Part shown: in pieces, positions 36,048 to 44,607 of the stretch
How positions within the stretch are numbered: position 1 is the first letter of the stretch
How the letters are laid out: each line of letters begins with the position of its first letter
NCBI RefSeq assembly: GCF_002159665.1
Contig: NZ_NFJC01000014.1
Coordinates: forward strand, 1 to 64,000
Direction: 5' to 3'
Length of the DNA stretch: 64,000 nucleotides
Source of the DNA: Desulfovibrio sp. An276
GTDB lineage: Bacteria; Desulfobacterota; Desulfovibrionia; Desulfovibrionales; Desulfovibrionaceae
Position numbers and translations under genes: made by a program
Notes under the pieces: generated by a model
What the model was told of the DNA's origin: nothing
Seen by the model: the letters and a program-made list of their open reading frames with translations, nothing else
Database searches by the model: none

Positions 36048-37409
36048 TCATCGCCTGGCCTCGGGGGCGGATGAATTGAGAAAATACCTGTTTTTGCCCA
36101 TTTCCTTTGCCTTGTAGAGGGCCTCGTCTGCCCTTGGGTAGACATCTGCAAAGCCCTCGCCCGGGCAGCACAGGGCAACACCTATGCTGCAGGATATGCC
36201 GTGCACGCCGTGAATCTTCATGCCTGACACCCTGGAGCAGACCTGGTTCGCAAGCTCTTCGATGTCCTTTTGCGGGATGTCCTCGCAGAACACCGAGAAT
36301 TCGTCACCGCCAAGCCTGCCCACAACGCCGCTGTCCTCGAAGACGGATTTCAGGATGTGGGCAACGCCGATAAGCACCTTGTCGCCGTTGGGGTGCCCGT
36401 AGGTGTCGTTGAGGCGCTTGAAGTTGTCTACATCGAGAATGAGCAGATAGGAGGAGCTGGTATTGTCGCTTATGCTTGCGTTCACGTGGCGGATATAGGT
36501 GTTCTTGTTGAGCAAAAGCGTCATCATATCCCGCCTGGACTGGAAGAGCAGGCGCAGAAAGTAGTTGCCAAAGATGATGATGGCTATCTCGACTATGATG
36601 AAGACCGAGACCGTGGTCACCACAAGCTGCATGCCGAGATTGACGAGCTTGTACTCGACTTCCGCCCCCAGGCTTATGCCGTAGTAGTGCAGAAGATTGT
36701 CGGCCCTTCCGTAGAAGTGGTACATGAGGCCGAAGAAGATCAGTGACAGGACAAGGATGAAGGAGATGTTTGCTATGTAGAAGGACTTGTTTCTGATGTG
36801 TCTGTTGGAGTACTTGAGCTCGCTCACCACCTTTGCCATGAAGTCCGTGCGTATGAACTTGTCGAGAAGAAGTATGGCAAGGACGTTGATGGTGTAGTTC
36901 AAAAGGCCGCTTGGGGACACAAGACGCTCAAGGCCATAGAGGAAGGAGATGTTGGTTTTGGGAAAGAAGAGGTCCAGGCACAGGAAGACTATGGAAGAAT
37001 GAAAGAGGTTGACAAAGACTACACCTGCCACGATATAGAGCTTGGGGAGACTGTACCTGCGAATGCAAAGGAAGATAAGGCCAGCCAGAAAGCCAAAGGC
37101 AATGCGCGTGCCTAGACTCAAAATCAGGCTTTCCAGGGGAGCGCCGCTCAAGATGGGGGAGAAGACCTGATCCGCGTAGGCTACGGCCGAGATGGAGGCC
37201 TTCCAGATGCTGGTCAGGCCGAAGACACAGCCCAAGATGGCACCCGCAAGCGGCCCGAGTACGTAGGATCCGAAGATCACCGGAATGGTCATAAAGGTGA
37301 TGGAAATGGGCTCTATGACAATGTAACCGAACGCGGAAAATGCCAGTATCACTTCCACTGCCATGAAGAACAGGAGGATATACAGATAGAGCTGGCGGTC
37401 CTTGATCAT
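36048..37409 (-). CDS. Diguanylate cyclase with an ECF-S-like membrane sensor
   Basis: 453 residues. The N-terminal part has about eight membrane segments; the first five or six (with FGSYVLGPLAGAILGCVFGLTS) look like the substrate-binding S component of an ECF transporter. A GGDEF domain follows (ILDVDNFKRLND, GRLGGDEFSVF), with the canonical signature, so c-di-GMP synthesis is expected. Its inhibitory RxxD site is not evident before the signature. The fusion suggests that binding of a small molecule (vitamin or similar) in the membrane controls c-di-GMP. The start at MIKDRQLYLY was chosen since sequence upstream is not conserved in type; no strong ribosome binding site. Confidence 0.8.
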   Translation of the reverse strand: MIKDRQLYLYILLFFMAVEVILAFSAFGYIVIEPISITFMTIPVIFGSYVLGPLAGAILGCVFGLTSIWKASISAVAYADQVFSPILSGAPLESLILSLGTRIAFGFLAGLIFLCIRRYSLPKLYIVAGVVFVNLFHSSIVFLCLDLFFPKTNISFLYGLERLVSPSGLLNYTINVLAILLLDKFIRTDFMAKVVSELKYSNRHIRNKSFYIANISFILVLSLIFFGLMYHFYGRADNLLHYYGISLGAEVEYKLVNLGMQLVVTTVSVFIIVEIAIIIFGNYFLRLLFQSRRDMMTLLLNKNTYIRHVNASISDNTSSSYLLILDVDNFKRLNDTYGHPNGDKVLIGVAHILKSVFEDSGVVGRLGGDEFSVFCEDIPQKDIEELANQVCSRVSGMKIHGVHGISCSIGVALCCPGEGFADVYPRADEALYKAKEMGKNRYFLNSSAPEARR

Positions 37410-37584
37410 AGTGAAAAGTGCTTGCCTTGACCTTGATGGGGAAAAAGGGAGGCCTGGGAGCGAGATTAGTAAGCTCTTTCCCATTAGAAGACTCTGTAGC
37501 ACAACACTCCCCGGTGGTGTCCAGTCCCCTGACTGAATTTTTTGCCCAAAAGAAAAGGAATGGCGAGAGGATGCGACACGGAAC

Positions 37585-37615
37585 AAAAAAGGCTTCCGGG
37601 AAAGCCGAAAGCCTT
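37585..37615 (-). terminator. Terminator of the porin gene
   Basis: AAAGGCTT and AAGCCTTT form the stem on the minus strand, and a run of T residues follows. Confidence 0.7.
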
Positions 37616-37649
37616 TGTGTTGCATGTTGTGTGCCGGGGCAAGGAAGTG

Positions 37650-39185
37650 TCAGAAGGTGTAGGCAAAGATGAGCTGTGCCTTCCAGCCGTCCTGCTTTGA
37701 GTACGTCTCGCCCCACTTTCCGCCGTGCGATCTCTTCCAGGTGTCCTGGTCTATGAAGTTCACAAGGTAGCCCAGCTCCAGGTTCACCTGCAGATTCTCG
37801 TATATCTGGTAGGCGTTCACAAGGTTGAATTCGAGGATACCGTCGTTGGTGGTGAGATAGTGCTCAAGGTCGCTGATGTTGGGATCGTCCACGCACGAGC
37901 CCCAGCTCCAGGGATGCAGGGCGTACTTTGCCATGGAGGGGGAATTGGTGCCGCCGCGGTACACGGCCCTGAAGGTGTGCTTCAGATCCTCCACAAAGCT
38001 CATGTCCCGTATCTGCAGGCCTATGCCCCAGGTGCCGGCGTAGGAAAGATTGCGGTCGTAGAGGTCCGTAGAGCTCGCCCAGGCAAGGTTTCCGTCCCCA
38101 AGGAAGGAGGTGAAGTTGCCGGCAGAGGAGACTGCTGGCAGGCGCTCGGAACCGTTGCCGGGATTGCCATCGTCGCCTGAAGAGTACCAGCCGAAGATGC
38201 CGGGAACGCCCCAGTCCATCTTGTATTCCACAAGGGCCTTGGCAAGCCAGCCCTCGCGCTTTGTGCTGTAGCGTTCCGTGACGCCGTCGCCGCGCGTGAT
38301 ATTGCCGCGTCCCATGCTTTCAAGGTAGCCGTAGTTGATGTCGAACTCTATGTTCCACGGATCCCAGAGCGTGAGCTTCACAGGCAATCCTGCCCAGAAG
38401 GCAGAGGTGTTGGCGTGCTTGCGATCAAAGGTCTCGCTGTTCCAGCGACCGTTGTCGTGCTCGTAGCCGCTCATGGTGAACCAGCGGCGGGGATTTTCGT
38501 TGTTCCTGAAGGTGTTCTGCCCGATGATTCCGTACATGACCCAGGGCGTTGCCTCGATGCCGTCGAAGGTCAGGGGCACGGCCAGGGAGATGAGATCCAT
38601 GTTGTCGAGATAGCCGTCCCTGTCATTGGAAGAGCCATCCTTGATTGCCGTGTAGTTGTCGTTGTAGGGCCTGGCCCAGAGCAGGGTCACGCCCACGTTT
38701 TCGCTGAAGCGGTAGTTGGCGACCACACCTGCCACGTCATCGTTGTGGATGGCGGATCCGCCTGCCGCGAAGGGCAGGGGCAGGCCCTGCAGGCCCATGC
38801 GTACCTTGAGTTCCGTATTGGGCAGGGCCCAGTCAATATAGGCGCGCTTGAGCTTGATGACATTGGTGCTGTCCGCGCCAAGCGCGCCGCCAGTGGAGGC
38901 CTGGCCCCAGTTGGTGTCGCCTATTTCGAAGAAGACCGTGCCGGACAGGTTTTCCGATGCTACGGCATCAAGCTGCAGGCGCAGGCGCTGGCCTGCGGAG
39001 AAGATGTCCTTGTTGTCGGCCTTCTTTCTTGCTCCTTGTTGGCGTGTGTGGCTGAGCAGGCTGCCTTCCGCAGCATTGAAGCCCATGAGCCACTCGCCGC
39101 TGACCTTGAATTCTATGGCTTGGGCACCGCTGGCAGCAAACAGGGCAAGGCCGGCTGCCAGAAACAGGGTGGCAAGTCTTTTCAT
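37650..39185 (-). CDS. Outer-membrane homotrimeric porin, Desulfovibrio type
   Basis: 511 residues. Sec signal peptide (to GAQA, residue 23), then beta-strand pattern with alternating hydrophobic and polar residues and a terminal phenylalanine (LIFAYTF) as needed for BamA-dependent insertion. The start IEFKVSGEWLMGFN is typical of the Desulfovibrio porins. General diffusion channel. GGGAG lies upstream of the ATG. Confidence 0.88.
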   Translation of the reverse strand: MKRLATLFLAAGLALFAASGAQAIEFKVSGEWLMGFNAAEGSLLSHTRQQGARKKADNKDIFSAGQRLRLQLDAVASENLSGTVFFEIGDTNWGQASTGGALGADSTNVIKLKRAYIDWALPNTELKVRMGLQGLPLPFAAGGSAIHNDDVAGVVANYRFSENVGVTLLWARPYNDNYTAIKDGSSNDRDGYLDNMDLISLAVPLTFDGIEATPWVMYGIIGQNTFRNNENPRRWFTMSGYEHDNGRWNSETFDRKHANTSAFWAGLPVKLTLWDPWNIEFDINYGYLESMGRGNITRGDGVTERYSTKREGWLAKALVEYKMDWGVPGIFGWYSSGDDGNPGNGSERLPAVSSAGNFTSFLGDGNLAWASSTDLYDRNLSYAGTWGIGLQIRDMSFVEDLKHTFRAVYRGGTNSPSMAKYALHPWSWGSCVDDPNISDLEHYLTTNDGILEFNLVNAYQIYENLQVNLELGYLVNFIDQDTWKRSHGGKWGETYSKQDGWKAQLIFAYTF

Positions 39186-39251
39186 GTGTTCTCCCGTGAT
39201 GTTTTGCTTCAACCTGGATTGTTCCGTCCGGGAGTGGAGCGGATAACCTTA

Positions 39252-39444
39252 AGTCAATGCGCGGTTGATACTGTGGGTCCGACAAGGCGGACCCGGGGCA
39301 CAAGACAGGTTTTGTGGGAGAGAATCTGTTTTTGCGGGCGCAAGGCAGGGAAAAACCCGCTTTTTTCCTGCCCCACGTATCTTCTCTTTGTTTTGTGTGG
39401 AGACGTCCTCCCAGGCTTGTTGCCCGAGAGGACGTCCTTTTTTT
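39252..39444 (+). ncRNA. Candidate small RNA divergent from the porin gene
   Basis: On the plus strand a possible promoter (TTGTTC at 39219, 17 bases, GATAAC at 39242) would start an RNA of about 190 bases that contains the hairpin GGGTCCG/CGGACCC (39275-39294), a second A/T-rich hairpin with GGCAGG/CCTGCC, and ends at a strong intrinsic terminator. No protein-coding gene on this strand explains the terminator. Confidence 0.3.
39402..39444 (+). terminator. Plus-strand intrinsic terminator without an upstream gene
   Basis: A 9-bp stem GACGTCCTC/GAGGACGTC (39402-39410 with 39428-39436) followed by CTTTTTTT. The flanking genes are on the minus strand. Confidence 0.7.
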
Positions 39445-39588
39445 GTGCTGGACGCCAAGGCAGGCTTTGGAAAAAAGGACGGGCGTGTCATGCGACAGAT
39501 AGCTGCCTGCCTCAACGCTTTTCGCACAAGTAATTCCCCGGGCCGAACTCTTTGCTCGGCCCTGTTTGCGAGGATATATTGTGGTATA

Positions 39589-40656
39589 TTATGGGTGAAC
39601 AAGGATCTTGATGTTCTCGTCCTTGTTGTTGATGAGCTCAAGGAAGCCCTTGTCCACGATGTCCTCAAGGCCAATGCGGCCGGTGATGAGAGGCTCCGCC
39701 TTGATGGCACCCTTTGCCATGAGGCGGGCAAGACCCTTGAAGTCCTCGATGGTGTAGGCAAGGGATCCCACGACCTTCTTGTCTGTGCCGCTTAAGGAGA
39801 AGAAGTTGAAGGCGCTCGGCTCTTCGAAGATGCCCACGATGATGGCAGTGCCTGTGTTGCGGATGACGTCCACGGCAAGGGGACCTGTGTGCTTGTTGCC
39901 AATGCACTCGAAGGAAACGTCTGCGCCAGAGCCGTTGGTGAGGGCCTTGATGGCAGCCACGGGATCTTCTTCCTTCGGATTGATGACAACGTCTGCTCCG
40001 CACTCCCAGGCCTTGGCTATGCGTGCCCTGGACATTTCAAGGACTATGATTTGTCCTGCACCGGCAGCCTTCGCAGCCATGATGGTACCAAGGCCTATGG
40101 TGCCTGCACCGAGCACGACCACGGTAAGGCCCAGAATGCTTCCAGCCATGCGCACGGCCTTGAAGCCTGTGGCAAGGGGTTCCATGACAGCGCCTGCCTC
40201 ATAGTCCACGCCGTCGGGCAATATGTAGCAGAGCTCTGCGGGCACGTTCACGAGGCTTGCGAAGGCACCGTCGTTGTGCAGGCCCGTGAAGGCCAGCTTT
40301 TCGCAGACATTGTAGCGGCCCTCACGGCAGGGCTGGCAGACGCCGCAGTGCTGACAGGCGTCGGGTGCCACGCGATCGCCCACGCGCACGGAAGTGACTC
40401 CCTCGCCCACTGCCACAACGTCGCCTGTGAACTCATGGCCCAGGATGAGCGAGCCTGCCTTGCCTGTCAGAGGATGCGGAGTGGTGGGGATGAAGATGGG
40501 GCCTGCCAGGTATTCATGCAGGTCAGAGCCGCAGATACCGCACCAGGCGACCTTGATCTGCACCCAGCCCGGCGGGGGCGGAGGGGGAAGGGGAACTGTG
40601 TCGAGACGGACGTCCTTGGGGCCGTGCCATACGGCAGCAAGCATTGTTTCGGCCAT
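39589..40656 (-). CDS. 2,3-butanediol dehydrogenase, MDR family (copy A)
   Basis: 355 residues. Zinc-dependent medium-chain dehydrogenase: catalytic zinc site CGICGSDLHEY and GHEFTGDV, structural zinc site CQHCGVCQPCREGRYNVC, Rossmann loop VLGAGTIGLG. Converts 2,3-butanediol to acetoin (the family also includes sorbitol-type enzymes). The AAGGAGG upstream fixes the start at MAETMLA. Copy B, 78 bases upstream, differs at 16 of 355 positions. Both follow the sigma-54 promoter at 41854. Confidence 0.88.
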   Translation of the reverse strand: MAETMLAAVWHGPKDVRLDTVPLPPPPPPGWVQIKVAWCGICGSDLHEYLAGPIFIPTTPHPLTGKAGSLILGHEFTGDVVAVGEGVTSVRVGDRVAPDACQHCGVCQPCREGRYNVCEKLAFTGLHNDGAFASLVNVPAELCYILPDGVDYEAGAVMEPLATGFKAVRMAGSILGLTVVVLGAGTIGLGTIMAAKAAGAGQIIVLEMSRARIAKAWECGADVVINPKEEDPVAAIKALTNGSGADVSFECIGNKHTGPLAVDVIRNTGTAIIVGIFEEPSAFNFFSLSGTDKKVVGSLAYTIEDFKGLARLMAKGAIKAEPLITGRIGLEDIVDKGFLELINNKDENIKILVHP

Positions 40657-40734
40657 TGCTTCCTCCTTGGGGCAAGAACCTGTATGGAACTTGCCCGGGA
40701 ACCTTGTGGAAAAGGGCAAAACTGGCGAAAGGGG

Positions 40735-41805
40735 CTATTCGGGATGGACCAGGATCTTGATGTTCTCGTCCTTGTTGTTGATGAGCTCAAGGAAGCCCTT
40801 GTCCACGATATCCTTGAGGCCAATGCGGCCGGTGATGAGGGGGTCGGCCTTGATGGCGCCCTTTGCCATAAGGCGGGCAAGGCCCTTGAAGTCCTCGATG
40901 GTGTAGGTGAGAGAACCCACGACCTTCTTGTCCGTGCCGCTTAAGGAGAAGAAGTTGAAGGCGCTCGGTTCCTCGAAGATGCCCACGATGATGGCAGTGC
41001 CTGTGTTGCGGATGACGTCCACGGCAAGGGGGCCTGTGTGCTTGTTGCCAATGCACTCGAAGGAAACGTCTGCGCCAGAGCCGTTGGTGAGAGCCTTGAT
41101 GGCTGCCACGGGATCCTCTTCCTTCGGATTGATGACAACGTCTGCTCCGCACTCTTTTGCCTTGGCTATGCGTGCCCTGGACATTTCGAGAACGATGATC
41201 TGGCCCGCACCGGCAGCCTTCGCAGCCATGATGGTGCCAAGGCCGATTGTGCCTGCGCCGAGCACGACCACGGTGAGGCCCAGAATGCTTCCAGCCATGC
41301 GCACGGCCTTGAAGCCTGTGGCAAGGGGTTCCATGAGTGCCCCTGCCTCGTAGTCCACATCGTCTGGCAAAATGTAGCAGAGCTCGGCAGGCACATTCAC
41401 AAAGCGCGCGAAGGCTCCGTCGTTGTGCAGGCCTGTGAAGGCCAGCTTCTCGCAAACATTGTAGCGGCCCTCGCGACAGGGCTGACAGACGCCGCAGTGT
41501 TGACAGGCGTCGGGCGCCACGCGGTCGCCTACGCGCACGGAGGTGACGCCCTCGCCCACTGCCACAACATCGCCCGTGAACTCGTGGCCCAGGATGACGG
41601 AGCCGGACTTTCCGGTCAGGGGATGCGGGCTTGTGGGAATGAAGATGGGGCCTGCCAGGTATTCATGCAGGTCAGAGCCGCAGATACCGCACCAGGCGAC
41701 CTTGATCTGTACCCAGCCTGGTGGGGGCGGCGGGGGAAGGGGAACCGATTCCACACGGATGTCTTTCGGGGCATGCCATACGGCAGCAAGCATTGTTTCG
41801 GCCAT
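40735..41805 (-). CDS. 2,3-butanediol dehydrogenase, MDR family (copy B)
   Basis: 356 residues, about 95% identical to copy A, with the same zinc sites and Rossmann loop; differences cluster near the N-terminus (HAPKDIRVES versus HGPKDVRLDT). It is the promoter-proximal gene. AGGAGGAAGC precedes the ATG. Product acetoin would enter the divergently transcribed acetoin dehydrogenase operon. Confidence 0.88.
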   Translation of the reverse strand: MAETMLAAVWHAPKDIRVESVPLPPPPPPGWVQIKVAWCGICGSDLHEYLAGPIFIPTSPHPLTGKSGSVILGHEFTGDVVAVGEGVTSVRVGDRVAPDACQHCGVCQPCREGRYNVCEKLAFTGLHNDGAFARFVNVPAELCYILPDDVDYEAGALMEPLATGFKAVRMAGSILGLTVVVLGAGTIGLGTIMAAKAAGAGQIIVLEMSRARIAKAKECGADVVINPKEEDPVAAIKALTNGSGADVSFECIGNKHTGPLAVDVIRNTGTAIIVGIFEEPSAFNFFSLSGTDKKVVGSLTYTIEDFKGLARLMAKGAIKADPLITGRIGLKDIVDKGFLELINNKDENIKILVHPE

Positions 41806-41853
41806 AGCTTCCTCCTGGGGGCGTATTCGATTTGCAAAGGTATGCCCAAGGAA

Positions 41854-41869
41854 TGCACGGAGTATGCCA
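41854..41869 (-). promoter_or_regulatory. Sigma-54 (-24/-12) promoter of the butanediol dehydrogenase genes
   Basis: Read on the minus strand TGGCATACTCCGTGCA: GG and GC with the required 10 bases between them. It lies about 50 bases before the start codon and about 100 bases from paired activator sites. Confidence 0.65.
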
Positions 41870-41944
41870 CACAATGCATTTGCCCTGATTCAATACGAGA
41901 TATTTTTTTCACAAGCATTTTGTCGTATGCAAGACACAGTGTCT

Positions 41945-41993
41945 TGCCCTGTTTTGGAACACGGGAAAAATTGCCGTGTTCACAAAAGGAACA
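41945..41993 (-). promoter_or_regulatory. Paired upstream activator sites (AcoR candidate)
   Basis: TGTTC-N7-GAACA at 41977-41993 and TGCCC-N7-GAACA at 41945-41961, 32 bases centre to centre. The same motif and spacing precede the acetoin operon. Confidence 0.55.
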
Positions 41994-42131
41994 GGAATTT
42001 TCCCAAAGACGTGACTTTGCGGGAAAAATGACTGTGAATACAGGAAAAGACATGGAAAAGAGGCCCGAATCTGTGCCGAAATGGAACAGTTTCGGGCCTC
42101 TTTCTTCCTTTGGAGCCTTTGGCTGGAAATT

Positions 42132-44186
42132 TCAGGAGAGCTGGTATTTGCGCATCTTGGCGTAGAGGGTGTTGCGGCCTATGCCAAGGGCCTTTGCGGC
42201 CTGAAGGATGTTGCCATTGTAGTGCTCGATGGCTGCCATGATGGTGCGCCGTTCCATGTTGTCCAGGGAAAAGTCTTCCACGTCCAGGTTTTTCGCTCTC
42301 TCCCTTGCCGTTTGCTGCTGGCCGCTCACGGCTTTCGGTAGATGCTTGGGCTCGATGCGGGCTCCCATGGACATGTTTACTGCGTACTCGACACTGTGCA
42401 CAAGCTGGCGCACGTTGCCTGGCCAGTCATAGGCCTCAAGACAGGACAGAGCCTCGGAGCTGAAGCCTGCGTAGGGCAGATCGTGCTTTTGCGAGAGCTT
42501 GCGCCCGTAGGCCTTGGCTATGAGTGTGACATCGCCTGCCCGCTCCCTCAAGGGGGGAAGCTCCAGGGTGAGCACGTGTATACGGTAGAAGAGGTCCTCG
42601 CGAAAGGCGCCGGTAGCCACGAGTTCCTCGATATTGCGATTGGTGGCCGTAATGAGGCGGAAATTGGTGCTGATGACCTGGGAGCCGCCCACCCTCGTGA
42701 CAGTGCCCGTTTCCAGGGGACGCAAGAGGTTCACCTGCATGCCCAGGGGCATTTCCGAAATTTCATCAAGAAAGAGGGTGCCGCCGTTGGCTTGCTCGAA
42801 TTTGCCGCTCCTGGTTTTGCCTGCTCCGGTGAAGCTGCCCTTTTCGTGGCCGAAGAGCTCGCTCTGGATGAGATCCTTCGGGAGAGCCCCGCAGTTGACG
42901 GCAACGAAGGGATGGTTGGCTCTTGCGCTTGCCCTGTGCAGGGCTCTGGCAAAAAGCTCCTTGCCGGTGCCTGTTTCCCCAAGAAGCAGTATGGGCGCAG
43001 AGGATTTGCTCATGGCTCTTGCCCGCTCAATGATGTCGAGCATGGCCTTGCTCTGGCAGAGAATTTCCGCGAAGGGATCGTCTTCCTCCGTGTCCGTCCT
43101 GCCAAGGACCCTTGCGATATTTGGCGGGACAAAGATCGAGTTCGCGGGCTTTGTCTCCTGCAGGGTAATGCAGTAGTAGCGACCGTGGCCGGACCCCAGA
43201 AGAGAGCTCGCAAAGGGCGCAAGTTCGGCAAAAAGCTGGGGCCTTGTCCGGCAGACCAGAGCCCTTGGGGCGTTGTTCGCGCAAAGATCAAGGCCTTTCA
43301 TGTCAAAGTAGACGGCTGCGCTTGCCCCGCGCAGATCCTGCCCTGCCCGCAGAAAGCGCGCTGCCAGGGGATTTGCGTAGGTGATTGTTCCCTGTTCGTT
43401 CACAAGGCAGATACCTACCGGCACCGAGCCAAGCAGTATGCGTACCATGTCGCGCGACGCCTCTTCCATGTTGTCTACGGAAGAGGCGAGAAGGAGGCGC
43501 TCCATCTCGCGCGCAGCCATCATGGTCAGCCACAGGGTCTGGCTGTGATCCGAGGTGACGTGTCCGGAAATGTCCACGCAACCCCACAGTCCTCCCAGGG
43601 GGTTGAAAATGGGGGTAGCGGAACAGGACCATGTGTGGTGGCTTATGCAAAAGTGCTCCTCGCCACTGACCCGCCAGGGAAGGTGCGTGTCCAGGGCCAG
43701 GGAAATGGCGTTGGTACCAACGCTTGCCTCGGACCAGACAGCTCCCGGCCCAAAGCGCAGACTGTCCGCCTGCTGCAATATCTTTCTGTTGCCAATGGTG
43801 CGCAAAATGTGTCCCTTGGCGTCCGCCACGGTCATGAGCAGATCCCGCTCCCGGATGGCCTGGTAGATGGTGTGCTCGATGCTGTTGCCAAGGCTCTTCA
43901 AAAGCTCTGCCAGCTCGTCTATCTGTTTCATGGGCACAAAGGCCATGCAGTTGGGCATCCAGGGATCGACGCCCCCGGCAAGGCAGCGCCGCCAGGAATC
44001 CAGAATCGGGGAGGCGGGCAGGGGCGCGCCTTTGTCCCCCGAGACAAAGCGCCGCCAGTCCTCCAGGGAAGGGTGCACGTGCTCTACTGGCTGAAAGGCG
44101 GCAAATCCCTGATCCTGCAGGAGAACAGCATCCTTCTCGTTCTCCCTGATGTGCGAGATATCTCCGTTGTGCTGTAGCTCGTACAT
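42132..44186 (-). CDS. acoR: AcoR-type sigma-54 dependent activator
   Basis: 684 residues. N-terminal GAF-type sensor (about 75-230), PAS-like region (about 285-330), AAA+ domain with Walker A GETGTGKE, the sigma-54 contact loop GSFTGA (usual form GAFTGA), Walker B GGTLFLDEI, then a Fis-type helix-turn-helix (NILQAAKALGIGRNTLYAKM). AGGGA lies upstream of the chosen ATG. It stands between the two units with -24/-12 promoters and should activate both in response to acetoin or a related compound. Confidence 0.9.
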   Translation of the reverse strand: MYELQHNGDISHIRENEKDAVLLQDQGFAAFQPVEHVHPSLEDWRRFVSGDKGAPLPASPILDSWRRCLAGGVDPWMPNCMAFVPMKQIDELAELLKSLGNSIEHTIYQAIRERDLLMTVADAKGHILRTIGNRKILQQADSLRFGPGAVWSEASVGTNAISLALDTHLPWRVSGEEHFCISHHTWSCSATPIFNPLGGLWGCVDISGHVTSDHSQTLWLTMMAAREMERLLLASSVDNMEEASRDMVRILLGSVPVGICLVNEQGTITYANPLAARFLRAGQDLRGASAAVYFDMKGLDLCANNAPRALVCRTRPQLFAELAPFASSLLGSGHGRYYCITLQETKPANSIFVPPNIARVLGRTDTEEDDPFAEILCQSKAMLDIIERARAMSKSSAPILLLGETGTGKELFARALHRASARANHPFVAVNCGALPKDLIQSELFGHEKGSFTGAGKTRSGKFEQANGGTLFLDEISEMPLGMQVNLLRPLETGTVTRVGGSQVISTNFRLITATNRNIEELVATGAFREDLFYRIHVLTLELPPLRERAGDVTLIAKAYGRKLSQKHDLPYAGFSSEALSCLEAYDWPGNVRQLVHSVEYAVNMSMGARIEPKHLPKAVSGQQQTARERAKNLDVEDFSLDNMERRTIMAAIEHYNGNILQAAKALGIGRNTLYAKMRKYQLS

Positions 44187-44402
44187 GAGACTGTTCCCTA
44201 AATAATGCTTGTCCGAAAGCCCAGTGCCTGCCAATTGGACTTTCTGCTGCCCTAAATACCTTCTGATTGTGCTGGCCCAGCAGGCAAGGGGCAAAAGAGT
44301 GTGTCAAAAAAGAACAACAAGGGGCTAGTTCCCGAAGATTCCTTAGCATTATAATACAAAACTGGCACCAATATGCAAGCCAAAATCACAGGAAAGAGGG
44401 GG

Positions 44403-44456
44403 TGTTCGATAATGGAACAGTGGCCCGTTGGGGGGTATTTGCTCGTTTTTGGAACA
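44403..44456 (+). promoter_or_regulatory. Paired upstream activator sites of the acetoin operon
   Basis: TGTTC-N7-GAACA at 44403-44419 and TGCTC-N7-GAACA at 44440-44456, 37 bases centre to centre and 50-100 bases ahead of the -24 element, the normal place for an enhancer-binding protein. Confidence 0.6.
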
Positions 44457-44506
44457 GTGGAAGGGGTAAGGGTAAAAAGAGTGCACAATATCGGTATGTT
44501 GAAAAC

Positions 44507-44522
44507 TGGCATCGATATTGCA
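44507..44522 (+). promoter_or_regulatory. Sigma-54 (-24/-12) promoter of the acetoin operon
   Basis: TGGCATCGATATTGCA, with GG and GC 10 bases apart and the typical TTGCA end. A start around 44533 gives a leader of about 75 bases. Confidence 0.75.
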
Positions 44523-44607
44523 AATGTTAAAGGGCAGATACAGGCACCATGTTTTGTGCATGGATTTCGAGTTTCACAAGGCAACGTCCCAGGGAGGTTT
44601 TGAGTAT

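Noticed and set aside
42342-44177. Plus-strand frame of 611 residues opposite acoR
   Set aside because: Antisense shadow; the minus-strand protein has all motifs of a sigma-54 activator.
44363-44377. TGGCACCAATATGCA, a second possible -24/-12 promoter before acoC
   Set aside because: Only nine bases separate GG and GC; sigma-54 promoters need ten. The site at 44507 has the right spacing.
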